A DNA stretch of 64,000 bases from Paramecium octaurelia (Eukaryota > Ciliophora > Oligohymenophorea > Peniculida > Parameciidae): NCBI GenBank assembly GCA_905182995.1, contig CAJJDP010000029.1, positions 434,001 through 498,000 on the forward strand, in the 5' to 3' direction. The notes beneath the pieces were generated by a model. The model did not search any database. It worked only from the letters and a program-made list of their open reading frames with translations, and had not been told where the DNA came from. The position numbers and the translations under genes were made by a program. Below, piece by piece: positions 50,110 to 62,582 of this stretch. Each line of letters starts with the position of its first letter. The first letter of the stretch is position 1.

Positions 50110-50368
50110 TGTTTATAACTGTTAGTATTTTATTTATAAAATTAAAAAAACTATCTTGAAAAAAAGACTAAAAGATTACACTCTTGACAATACAAAATAA
50201 AAGATAATTATTTAATCTTTCAATCTCCTTTCCTTCAATCCTGCATGTGAAATCTCATAGATTATAAATTCAAGGATATTCATAAAGATTTTTAATTTCT
50301 TATTCCAAACTCACCTGAGCTACTGTAATATTTGTTCTTGAACTAATTAATTGAGATTCTTTAAACAT
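50110..50368 (-). other. possible separate small gene or upstream exons of the coiled-coil gene
   Basis: From ATG 50368 a short exon (MFKESQLISSRTNIT) joins through a 25-nt intron to a coding-like stretch (ILEFIIYEISHAGLKERRLK). That frame then runs without a TGA into the ATG at 50109. Either a small gene whose end is hidden by another intron, or the true 5' end of the coiled-coil gene. Confidence 0.35.
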
Positions 50369-51264
50369 CTATACAGGATAATTTAAATATCACGTTTTAA
50401 TGTGTCAAGATTCCAACTAAATTATTTTCAAAGTAAACCAACTGGTGTTAGAATCCTTTAATTATTGAAAAGCTTCAAAGTGATAATATTCATATAAGGA
50501 AAACTTTAAAATTTCGTGACCAAAAACTACAATAACTTAAAACTATTTCTTAAATATAAAACTATTATTGTAGAACTAAATGATATCCAAAAATATTAGA
50601 AATAATTAAATATTGTCTGACTCACTATTTGGAATTATAAACCTTTTTTAAGATATAATCTATTAATTATATAACAAGATTTCATAATTATTTCGAGATT
50701 ATTCTTAAATTACTTAAGTGATATATGGATATATTAGAGTATGAAAATATATATATTTTATTGGATGTTCAAATGATCTTAGACTACATATATTACCATA
50801 ATTCCCTTTCAATTAAGTGAAGTTATTGGTTTTGAGCATAAATATTGATAAATTATCAATTTGATATTAATACTTAAAAAATTTATAAATTACAACATTC
50901 AGAAATGGAAGTTGGTTTCTTTAGAAATTGATTATAAATTGAAGTTGGAATTGTTATATGCTCCAGAAATGATCATTCGTTTCTATCAATAGAAAAACAA
51001 TTAATGATTGATGAAATGAATGAAAATGTATGTATCTTAGTATTTTGTTAATTTTTGTATTTGTTTTTGCTATTTGAACATTATTAAAATTTATCATTTT
51101 TTCTACTAAAGAATCTAAAATCTTTTGAAATCAATGTTCCAAAATACTTTCTCTTCATTAGGTAATACTTGAATGTGATTAGATTTGAATAATAATGGTT
51201 CATGAATGTCTTTCATCCTTATTTTTAATTTCTGACGCTTCAACAGTGGTCATAACAATAAGTC
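50369..51264. other. AT-rich intergenic stretch
   Basis: About 0.9 kb with dense TGAs in all frames; I saw no gene and no structured RNA. Confidence 0.55.
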
Positions 51265-51646
51265 ATGAGCGATGTTTAGTCAACAATAAAGGTGGAGGAT
51301 GGCTTAGAGTATGATAATACATAATTTGTAGTGAATAACGAATTGAATCAAAATCAACCATATAGTCCGTGGAATAGAACTAAAACTAAAAGAAACAAAT
51401 AAAAAAAACTAGAAAGAAAAATTCAAAGAAAATGTATAATAATGGTAAAATAATAATTAAAAGCTAGGTCACTGGACAAAAAAGGAACATCGTTTATACT
51501 TGTAATTTATAGAAACAAATAAAGAAATTATGATGAAATCAGACATGAAAAAGCAGGAGAAAATCTTTAAATAAATGTCTATTGTCATTAAATCAAGATC
51601 TCCTTCACAATGTAGATCTCATCATCAAAAATTCAATCCTTTTTGA
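51265..51646 (+). CDS. Myb/SANT-like protein with SHAQKYF-type motif (120 aa)
   Basis: Exon 1 51265-51444, a 19-nt intron 51445-51463, exon 2 51464-51646. After a basic linker (RTKTKRNKQKKLERKIQRK) comes a single Myb-like repeat: GHWTKKEHRLYLQFIETN, then SRSPSQCRSHHQKF, the counterpart of R-x-P/T-x-QCRSHAQKYF in plant and protist SHAQKYF proteins. The chain ends two residues after the motif. Probably a DNA-binding regulator. The intron is the shortest I placed in the window, and the splice is what puts the Myb repeat in frame with the N-terminus. Confidence 0.75.
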
Positions 51647-51846
51647 ATTTCATCATTGATATATATTAAAATTAAAAACAGTTGATATTTATTTATAATT
51701 CAAATTATTTCTACTTACAAATGATGATCAAATATCTTATTTGATGTCCTATTCCAAATGATACCAGCTATGCTTATAGAACACAAAGATATTTGTTTGC
51801 AAAGCAGAAATCTGATAAATAAATTATAGTACTAAAATTCAGAATC

Positions 51847-52407
51847 TCATTTTAATTTAATTATATTAAAACACTAAATTAAATTGAGAATGAATAATTT
51901 ATTCACCCTATTCAAATTTATTATTTTTTAAATATTACTATTAACAAGATACACCTTCATTATCCTGAATATGATATATTCATCCATTTCTCTTAATGCC
52001 CTTTTGAAATGTTAATGAAATCCTTCTGAGTTTTGAATCATTTCTTCATAATCAATCAAAGAATTTTGTTTGATTAGCTAATATCATTACATTAAGTCTG
52101 CTATTGATCATCTTCTTAATTTAATGCGCATCTATGTTACTCTATCGATTTCTCTCTATTTTAAATCAAAATAAAAAATTTCTCCATTCTCTTCTCTCTA
52201 ATGGACTATAAGTTATTGAAAATTTATATTATTGTTCTTTTCCTCCTCTTTATATAAAGCCTTGATTTTCCTAATGTATAATAAAACTATTAATTGAAAT
52301 TTTTCAACAATTCTTTATTAATGTTAATGTTGAAAAAAAGTGGAGATTAAGATATTTTTTCTTTCTCTAACCTAATCGAATAAACATAACATCAATTAAA
52401 GATACAT
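51847..52407 (-). CDS. unknown helical protein, gene model unresolved
   Basis: ATG 52407 opens a frame with a helical, Gln/Lys-rich product (IVEKFQLIVLLYIRKIKALY, then EENGEIFYFDLKQREIDRV). It meets TGAs near 52110, after which the same frame resumes with strongly coding-like sequence (QNSLIDYEEMIQNSEGFHQH, then RALREMDEYIIFRIMK). I found no 18-33-nt GT...AG intron that bridges the two TGAs. The 3' end near 51847 is uncertain. No family recognised. Confidence 0.45.
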
Positions 52408-52413
52408 TTGATT

Positions 52414-52463
52414 GATGCTATAATTATTCGATTATGAAGATGCTATATTTATTCGATTATGAA
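52414..52463. repeat. tandem repeat, two 25-bp units
   Basis: Units 52414-52438 and 52439-52463 differ at only one or two bases (both start GATGCTAT and end TTCGATTATGAA). A related 20-bp sequence lies in inverted orientation at about 52374-52393. Confidence 0.85.
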
Positions 52464-52607
52464 GATCCTATGACTTTTAAACTAAATGAGTAAAATCTAC
52501 TTCAATACTTTAAGAATAGTGAAAATAGCTTTATTAAAAGATGATTGTGCATCTTATTAGATGCTGTTTGCACTTAAATATAATTATAATTCATTATTAT
52601 ATAATTA

Positions 52608-53162
52608 TCAAATCAATCCAACCAAGATATCTAAATTTGGCATATGAAGTGAGTTCACTAATTGAGTCTCTCTTTTTTTTGATTCTTTGAGGAGTATCCA
52701 ATTTTATAGCAATGTTTCTTAAACTCCTTTATTTTGAGTTTCGGCGCCATTAGTTAAAAAATTAACACAAAAGGTCTTTGGTTTATCATCTACTTTCAAT
52801 GTTTTTAGCCTTTAATTCAAAGTGTAAATCAAAGTCTTGAGTTAAATATCTGAGTCGAATTGAGAGAATTATTCATTATTTTCTTAATTAAAAACTATGT
52901 TCATTGTATAAGTAGTAAGAACCTTGTTATCTTATTTAATTTATATTTCAATGCCTTCTAATATGGATATTAGATCTTGCAATTGTTGAATCAATTTGTC
53001 TACATATTCACTCAACAATGACTACTTTAAACTCCAAAGGGTTAATCCAACAGCAGATTTCTGATGAAAGCATTCTGCTGGATATACTTGAAATTTATAT
53101 AGGAGCTGCGACAATGATAAGCTAAACAAATTGGTTATTAGGTTTATATATTATTAATTCAT
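52608..53162 (-). CDS. HORMA-domain protein, REV7/MAD2L2-like
   Basis: Intronless, 184 aa, the size of a single HORMA domain. The N-terminal helix leads to VYPAECFHQKSAVGLTLW (REV7 has a VYP...F motif at the same place), then SLLSEYVDKLIQQLQDLI, and later YTMNIVFNQ, the strand-4 segment. Near the end NWILLKESKKRETQLVNSLH resembles the REV7 safety-belt region. REV7 binds short peptides of partners such as REV3 and Shieldin and acts in translesion synthesis and repair; MAD2 or a meiotic HORMA protein are alternatives. Its start codon is only 3 bp away from the divergent gene at 53166. Confidence 0.7.
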
Positions 53163-53165
53163 TTA

Positions 53166-53417
53166 ATGGAGAATGAAATCACAAAGATGGAATATAATTA
53201 GCTTCAAAAAGAGGCTAATTAATGTATGGAGAACATTTTGTTTCTGGCAATAGATAAAAAGTAGTAACCCAATGTAAAATCGGAGGAATATTAGAGATGC
53301 TAAAGATTAGTAGCAGAATTCAGAAAATAATTCATTGAGCACATGGCAAAGACTTTGAATTTGGATGAGAAGTCTGTTTAGCACATAAATTCTTAAATGA
53401 ACAGCAAATAAAACTGA
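53166..53417 (+). CDS. small helical protein, unknown (83 aa)
   Basis: Intronless 83-codon frame with coding-like composition and several Met residues; segments MENEITKMEYNQLQKEANQC and LVAEFRKQFIEHMAKTLNLD are helical. No family recognised. The start at 53166 leaves 3 bp to the divergent REV7-like start; the second Met at 53187 is an alternative. Confidence 0.6.
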
Positions 53418-53466
53418 ATGAATATAATTAAAAGTATAATCATATAATTTATTGATTGACATATAT

Positions 53467-55291
<1,825 letters not shown>

Positions 55292-55300
55292 GATTAATTG

Positions 55301-57154
55301 TCATTTTTCATTTCTATTCGAATCTATCAAGTATTATTATTGTGGGTTCGCTCTAAGATATTACTTTAAAAAATCTTGTTCAGTATCCATATAGGAAATA
55401 TACGATGGAATTTAAGCAAGGAATTCTTTAAGTGGGTAATCCTTTTCAACTGCTACAAATTTCTTGCTCAAAGCCAAAAACCTAAAATATATATTCTTAG
55501 TTTAAACATCAAAGTCTCCTGTTCTTGAGCTTAATTTAAATACTTCTGCATCTTTGAGATGATTTATTTTTAGTAATAATAATTAAACCATTGAGCATAA
55601 ATTTCATAGTTTGGTTATTATTCTGCTTTGCTTAAGAGTATCTTAAATTTTTTCAAAGCCTCGTCTTTTATCTCTGCTTCCCCTTGCAGAACTTATGAGA
55701 TTGATTCCTAAAACATTAGGTTGTCTTTACTTTGAATTAGATTAAATTATTTTGAGAATTTTTCAGGACTTACTGTTTCTACTCCTCTACTTTTTCATAT
55801 TTGTCATTCATATAAGATTCACATTCAATTTTAATGTTATTCTCTTTAAAAGTCTCCTGTATTTATTTACAAACCTAATCGTATTAATTGGAGATTAAGA
55901 ACATTTAATTTAAGTTAATTGCCATTTGATAACCACACAGTGCAGCCTTTAGCATATGTTTATCTTAATTACTAAATATTGAAGTGTATTTGTTTCTAAT
56001 TTTAGTTGAGTATAATTACAAGCATATCAAATATTACTAACAAGATCTAGCTAATTCTTCTCTGGCCATTAAATTGCTTATCAAAGTTCTAACTTGATAA
56101 GATTAACAAGCTTTTTCTGATCGCTTTTATCCTTTACTATCAGTTATTAGATCAGACAGAGGAGGTATTATTATAGATTCAAGTTTTTATTGTGGTACTA
56201 ATGCTGTTGATTCAATGCATTCTTCTGGAGACAGGAACATTTTAAATATTGTTGGCCAATCTATTCTAGTCTCTTCGTAAAACGTAATAGTTTTAGACAT
56301 GAATCGAAGTAAGAGATCTTTTTCTTAGTTTTCACCTTAAATCTTCATCTCAGGAAATATCAAATTTTTATCTTTTAATAAAGCTATCTGTTGTAATTTC
56401 AATTCAGTAAAAGTTCTCTTATCAAATGGTAGTCTTAAGAATGTAAAGTAGTACACTATCACTCCAAGCTATCACTATTAGAATATAAATTACACTAAAG
56501 ACATCAGTTTTAGATGAATATTTACCATCATCTAACACTTAAGGAGATGCATAGTAAGGTGTACCTACTTATGATTGAAAGATTAATTGATTTCGAGTTT
56601 CTTTTTCTAATATTTTGCTCATACCAAAATCGGAAATCTAATGCTTATCACAATTTTACTTTGATCTTTCCATCATCTCCAAAAAGTAAATTTTCTGGTT
56701 TCAAATCTCTATGAATTATTGAGTTTTTGTATAAAAGACTGTATCCTTTAATAATTTATGTGGTCATTTCAATTATTTCTCCTGCACTGAAAAATGATTT
56801 AGTTGAAGCTCTTGCTTTAATCGTATTCTCTATGTGGCCTTGAGAACATTTCTCCATAAACACATAACAGACCCTCTACTACCAATCCTCGCATATTTCA
56901 ACTACATTAATTATATGAGGATGATGATAGTTTGTTAGATTCATCAAAATTTTTATCTCCCTTTTCAGTGCCTACTAATCATATTCTTCGTCTGAAATCA
57001 AATGTATTACCTTATTAATAACCATAAAATATACCTTCACACATAATGGTATTGTTATCCCTTCTTTCGAGCATTCATAAACTGTTGCAAATGCTCCTCT
57101 TCCTAATTACTTACTTAAATTTATCTTAAAACCAGCTACATCCTTTTTCATCAT
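55301..57154 (-). CDS. ULK/ATG1-like serine/threonine kinase
   Basis: The kinase domain begins about residue 10: LGRGAFATVYECSKEG, then VKV after a 24-nt intron, [20 protein letters not shown], a 22-nt intron exactly before SDFGMSK, and GTPYYASPQVLDDGKYSSKT, the ULK-type activation segment. At least one further intron follows. The C-terminal half is helical (about 250 residues: LARSC, then LICLQLYSTKIR and later segments), like the helical C-terminal domain of ULK/ATG1 proteins that start autophagy, but ciliates have many such kinases and the role is open. It ends 9 bp from the stop codon of the convergent PH kinase gene. Confidence 0.85.
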
Positions 57155-57450
57155 CTCCAAGAATTGATATAAATTTAGAGAAAATATTTATTAATAAATT
57201 TTTCATTTTTGATTTAAACTACATCTATCAGATAAAATTATCCTATGGTTTTGTCTGAATAAGGTATATACTGAGAATAAACTAAATTCAATATCAAAAC
57301 ATCATTAAAACTTCTCATCTCAACAAAAATTAATATTATAAATATATATAATTTATAAATTGTTAATCAGTTTCATTTTATTTGCTATTAATAGAAATCC
57401 ATCCTCACACTCATGAAGATTTTTACAAACTTTTAATACAACTACTTAAA
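57155..57450. other. AT-rich upstream region
   Basis: Between the ULK-like start and the next open frame; TGA-rich until about 57360, then open in the frame of the next gene. Confidence 0.5.
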
Positions 57451-57789
57451 ATGAAAAATAGAATATTTGTAAATTTGATGTTCTATCAGAATTCATCAAT
57501 GTCAAGATGCTCATAATTTGAACTAACAAGTGAATTTATGAGGTTCGAATTCTATTTATTAACAATTATTATTTTGTTAATATAATAGTTTCGAAAAATC
57601 TTAAAACGAATAGCAAGTGATATCCGACTAAAAATTCAACCTGAGCTCTCTTCTAAGAACAAATTCCAATTAATTCTGTCATTTCAAAAGGGTTTTTAAA
57701 GATACACATAAAATTAAAGCAAATATATATTCAGTTCTAAGTTTTTTTACATAACATAACTTTACAACTTTAATCGAAATTGTTTCTGA
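57451..57789 (+). CDS. unknown small protein (112 aa)
   Basis: From ATG 57451 the frame is open for 112 codons with a hydrophobic helix (FYLLTIIILLIQQF) followed by a basic helix (RKILKRIASDIRLKI). The same frame is open about 30 codons further upstream with coding-like sequence (EIHPHTHEDFYKLLIQLLK), so an upstream exon is possible. No family recognised. A decayed gene copy cannot be excluded. Confidence 0.45.
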
Positions 57790-58049
57790 TATTCACAATT
57801 CTCCAGTTGTAATAATTTTATCTATCTCTCTAAAAATACACCTTAGAATCTCCAATTATTTTATTTTTAATATGCTTTATAAAAATTTTTTCCATAAATT
57901 TACAGTTTATCATTATCATCACACCTTTTTCAAATGATGATACGATATAATGGCAATTAAGGTTAATTAACCTTATTTTTATTGTTCAAGCTTAGCCATT
58001 TTTCTAATTAATGAAAAAATAAATCATAATTAAATACAAAAAAATTATA

Positions 58050-58507
58050 TCTTAAGCATATAATATCAGTATACTCTAAATTTTATTAGTAAAGTGGTTG
58101 AGAAAGTTGAAATAAGAATTTAAGTGATTTATCTCAATGAAATCATCTATTTGAAATTATTCAAATAATGTGAATATGATTAATTGATTATATAATAGTC
58201 ACTTGTAAATTTTCGTTGGGGAGGATTGCTCAGTTATTTATTCTTTGGTTCTTCTCCTCTTCAATATGGTGCTTTAATCTTAATATAGTTCTATTTATTA
58301 CCTATAGATTTAAGGGATTACCTTCCGTGGTAATATTAAATTTGTAACAATACGATTTTGTTGCTCATGATATATGGTCCAGTTGATAGATTTTATTTAG
58401 GAACCTCTATCAATTAATCCTACTTTGAAATTTTCTATTGGGTACATCCCATATTTCAATCTCAAATAATTTAATTAAATAAATATGAATAAAATATTAT
58501 ACCTTGA
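58050..58507 (+). pseudogene. open multi-helix frame without a start, possibly a decayed gene
   Basis: One frame is open for about 150 codons to TGA 58505-58507, with three hydrophobic segments around WGGLLSYLFFGSSPLQYGAL and TILLLMIYGPVDRFYLGTSI. The first resembles the WR-x2-T-x-FLFFG region of derlins, but the match is short. There is no ATG in frame, and no upstream exon was found. Derlin relic, an unrelated membrane protein with an unseen first exon, or chance are all possible. From 58508 to 59018 nothing is supported. Confidence 0.3.
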
Positions 58508-59018
58508 GAAAAAGATACTAAATTATACAATTATTAACAGGAAGATTTATAGCCATTTTTATTAGCTTATAATAATCGCAATAATAATATTTAACCAAAT
58601 AGTCTATAAATTTGAATTTTTTATTTTTGAGGTTTATTCTCTGAATTTTCCGAATTCTCACTAATAAAACAAGTGTCTAGCCAATATTTAATAAAAATAA
58701 TTATTTTTTCCGTTATTAAACCAACTTAACAAAGGTTACTTAATTTATATCATATATTTTAATCATCTACATTGTGCTACTATTCTTACTTTATCTTGAG
58801 ATCATTGCTTTTTTAAGCAAGGTTTAATTGCTTATTTATATGTAAAATTTTATAATCTGATATGATATCATTTGAATTAATTAAATCAATTGATGTGAGG
58901 CTAATTATGGTAGTTAGTTACTCTATTTTTAATTGGTTGCCCTAAATTTTAATTTGTAATATTATATTCCAAATTTGATTTTATATAAAACATTTGTTAA
59001 CTATTATATTAAAAAATT

Positions 59019-59668
59019 ATGGGTAAAATTTAATTAGAGAAAGAGGATAAAAACTTAAAGAAGGATAAAAAGCTTAATAAAAAGAAGACAGTTTTATCTA
59101 AAGGTGATATGGATGTTGAGAAACCCATGGGTATTAAGAAGAAGGTGATCAAATAAACTAGTGAGTAAATCAAATAAAAGCAGCTTAAAAAGAAAGTAAA
59201 CTAACTCAATCAAATCAAAACTTCAACTCAAACTGATACCCAAAAGAAAGCTGAAATATTTAAGGAATTCAATAAAAACCTTGAATAACAAATTCAGATT
59301 CCAAAAACATCCACAAAAGGATAGAGAGATAGATTGTTGAAAAAACAAAAAATTCTTAAAAAGAAGGTAATAATATATTGCTATGGTAGTTGTTGGATAA
59401 ATATATCATTACCAAATAGAAGTAAGAACCTTAGACTTTCATCTTAGATTCATTGAAAAATAATTTATTAGATATTGATAAACAACACCAAGAAAAACAA
59501 AAGTAATTAGAATTAGAAAAAAATAAAGGAACTTCTAGTCATCTAAGAAATAAATTGTTAAAGGAAGATCAACTCAGAATGAAATAAGTTTTCTAGATTA
59601 AACCATTTTAAGACAATCCATTAGCTACTATGAAAATGCATCTAGAAAACACATATTCAAAAAAATGA
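59019..59668 (+). CDS. basic nucleolar-type protein, possibly SLX9-like (208 aa)
   Basis: One 23-nt intron at 59367-59389; the sum is a multiple of three. The N-terminal half is extremely Lys-rich (LEKEDKNLKKDKKLNKKKTV). The middle has KGQRDRLLKKQKILKKK, and the C-terminus ends FQDNPLATMKMHLENTYSKK, which recalls the NPxxxxxxHLxNT ending of SLX9/FAM207A ribosome-biogenesis factors. I rate that as tentative. A role in small-subunit pre-rRNA processing would follow if right. Confidence 0.6.
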
Positions 59669-59691
59669 TTAATTGTATATAATAGTAAATT

Positions 59692-61197
59692 TCATGCTAT
59701 ATAATGATCATCATCTTAAATTATCATATTCTAAGAAGGATCTGATTATTAATCAAATAAATCTTCGTCACTTTCTTCAATTATTCTCGAAGACTCTTTC
59801 TGTACCAACTATGGAAAGGGATCAATTATTGTATTGCTCTTGAATTCAAGAATCTATCCCGATTTTTCAAATAACTAAAATTCTATAGAACTTTATACGT
59901 TTAGAAGATAAAACAACAAAACAGATTCGTTCCAGGTGATCTTAAGATATTTCACCATCTATACAACTTCTTCTTTATTCCAGAGTTAAACTTGTTTTTT
60001 CTAAACATATTCTGCTATTTCTGGTTATTTTAAAGTTTATTTAATCATTTTCTCTGCTTCTTCAATTTTAAAATCAGGGTAATCCAGAAATGTTTTATAC
60101 TTTCCGATTTAATTTAACAGAGAATCTGCTAATTTATTTCCATATGCCTACAATGATTTGACAACTTCCTATATTCTATCTTAACCTAAAGTAAAGGGTT
60201 CTTAACTTAGTATATATTCAATATCTTCTATCTCAATTTATTTTTTTTAATCAATTGCTTGCTATTTTAATTCTTGGATCATTTAAGTAAATTATTCATA
60301 TGTGATACCTCGTATTATTAATTTATATTAAAGTTCTTCTTGAGTTTTTGATCTTAATTGGGTGTAGGATATTTCGGTTGTGGCTTAGAATTTATTACTT
60401 TTAAAAGAATTTGTAGAAGTTTTTTTATTTTATTCAGTTGATATTCTCTAGATTTTATCTTCTAAATTGACTTTAATCTGATTTAATTTTGAGACTTCAT
60501 TCTAATAATACTTAAAAAGATACTTGTAATTAAGTGATTTTCAAATTGTCATTTTATTATTTTTATTTCAAATCACTAATTTCTAGTTGCTATTTGATAA
60601 AACCTTATTGTGTTCTTATGAAATTATCTTTTATCATAGATTATTGATTTATAAATCTTGAATTATATATTATTATCATACTCTTGTGTGCTTTTTTCTT
60701 GATCTTGTAAAATTTTTTTCAATTTGTTGATCTCTTCTTTATATAATGAATTTTCAATCTTTAATTCTTATACTTTTGTAACTTTAGTATTTTTTTTCAT
60801 TTGTTCTATTTAACATAATTTCTCTTATAACTATAACTATAAATCTTTATTTTATTTTTTAATCTACTAAATAATGTACTCATTATTTTTAGCTAAGGAA
60901 TTTGGTTTAAATTACAGTTCTTCAATATATTTCTCAAAATTCTAGAGTTCTTTCTATCACAATTAACATTCAAATACATCTTATTATAAAATTCTAGTTT
61001 TTAACTTAATATTTTCAGCTCTAATAATATTCATTTCTTCTTTTAGAGATTTTATTTAAAAATAGAGAGTTTCTTTATCGTAATAATCATTTTCTGGCCC
61101 AAACTTGGAAATATTCGCATAACTACTATATTGAATTGAATTACTTTCTTTAGGTCTATAGTTTTGCATACTTAATTATAGATTCATGTGCTGATAT
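59692..61197 (-). CDS. coiled-coil protein with folded C-terminal part, unknown (about 475 aa)
   Basis: Three introns (24, 25 and 22 nt) connect the coiled-coil segments in frame (LYFQIKSLKEEMNIIRAENI, then EINKLKKILQDQEKSTQE, then LQNEVSKLNQIKVNLEDKI). The exon sum is off by one, so another small intron or a different start (61244) remains. After the coils comes a globular helical segment (PEIAEYVQKKQVQLWNKEEV to YLKITWNESVLLFYLLNV) and an acidic end (IIEESDEDLFDQQSDPS). Typical of ciliary or basal-body proteins, without proof. Confidence 0.68.
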
Positions 61198-61284
61198 AGA
61201 TCTCTTTCATGTATAAAAAATATTATTACTACTTCTTTGGACATCGAGGAATAAATTTTAAATATTTAATATATTTATAATTGA

Positions 61285-62158
61285 TCATAGATTTGCTGCA
61301 ATACTTAATTTATTGCAAGTATCTTCTAATAGACTTAAGAGATGTTCTTCTGATTATTCTCTATTAATAATTTGAGAATATTTGGTTACCTTGTTTTCTT
61401 TTCTTAATCCAATTCTACTTTCACTCTATTAACGATATCCTTTAACATTTCGAAGATCGACTATTCGCTCTCATCTCTGTTTCTCTTCTCCACATTAATT
61501 AAATTACTTAATTTAACAAGTTCATCTGTGATTGATTTCATAACCTAATAGTAGATGGCTAAATCTATACATTTTAATCAGATTCATCTCTTTCATTTGA
61601 TTCATTTCTAATTGCTTCTTGTATTTTTGGTAAATCATTTTACAACCCTTGATGGATTCCTTCTATAGCATCAACTCTGCTGGCTGTTTCTTTCTAAACT
61701 TCAGTTCTTAATAATGCAGTTTTATCCTCTAACAGACGCAGCACTTTAGATTCTCCTTCCTTTCTTGCTTGAGTCTCATTTTCGATTGCATTTTCGAATT
61801 TCTTCTCCAAAGCTAACACTTCCCTATTTTTAGTTTCATTAGCTTATTCTTTTGCTAATTTATCTTCTTCAACTTATTTTTGTAATTTTCCTAACTGATA
61901 CATGAGATAAAATAATACTTGATCTCTAAGTCCATTGAGTTTAGTAAAGATTTATTCTTAAAATTCATTAAATGCATCTTCGGCTTATTGGATTCTTTAT
62001 TCAGCTTATTCAAGTTTTTAGAATCTCTCGTTCTCTACTCCTATTTATATGGTTGATAGTTTTTCTGATATCTTCTAGATTCTTCCACTGCTTGGAGACA
62101 CTTATTAGTCTAGTAAGGATAGTTGTTAAATTTTACATAAAGATCTTGAATTATACAT
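61285..62158 (-). CDS. SF-assemblin (striated fibre protein)
   Basis: 255 aa after four introns (27, 24, 26 and 29 nt; sum a multiple of three). SF-assemblins polymerise into the striated rootlet fibres of flagellate basal bodies, and relatives form the kinetodesmal fibres of Paramecium. A short non-helical head (MYNSRSLYQQVSPSSGRIQK) precedes a rod with the family pattern of regularly spaced charged heptads (FENAIENETQARKEGESKVL; KETASRVDAIEGIHQGLQND). The C-terminus TREQSEEHLLSLLEDTCNKL is the strongest match to the family ending. Its 5' 317 bp are repeated at 63260-63576. Confidence 0.88.
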
Positions 62159-62582
62159 TGTGAATAAATTTTATTTATGATTAAACTCTTTATATATATA
62201 GAAATAAAAATGTCAATCTAATAAGAATTTTTTGTTCCTTTTAATACTACTCTAACCAATATCAAATTGAGAAATGTCTGCGAAATCAGAATTCGAACTA
62301 TCAATAAACTCTTCCTTATCCTCTTTATTTGTAGTATTACTATTTCTGCTTGAAACCTAATTGATATTTTTATAGATATGCTCAACATCAATCCCTCTGG
62401 ATTTTACTGCTTTTACTAATTAGATTAATTTCTTCTCCTTCTCAGAAAGTGTCTATATTTTAGTTTGCATCAATTTTATTTGGTTTTTTAGTTCCATCTT
62501 TTCTTTCGTATTTGTTTACTATTTTTTAGGTTAATTTTGGTTTTAATTTTTTATCTGTTTTATTTACTCTAATTGAACTTCA
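61842..62582. repeat. direct repeat copy 1 (at least 741 bp) associated with the N at 63259
   Basis: Identical by eye to 63260-64000, offset 1,418 bp. Copy 2 starts exactly after the N and runs to the window edge. Confidence 0.93.

Noticed and set aside
58200..58420. Structured RNA (snRNA-like) around the GC-richer stretch
   Set aside because: No U1, U2, U4, U5 or U6 core motif could be recognised and the stretch lies in a long open frame.
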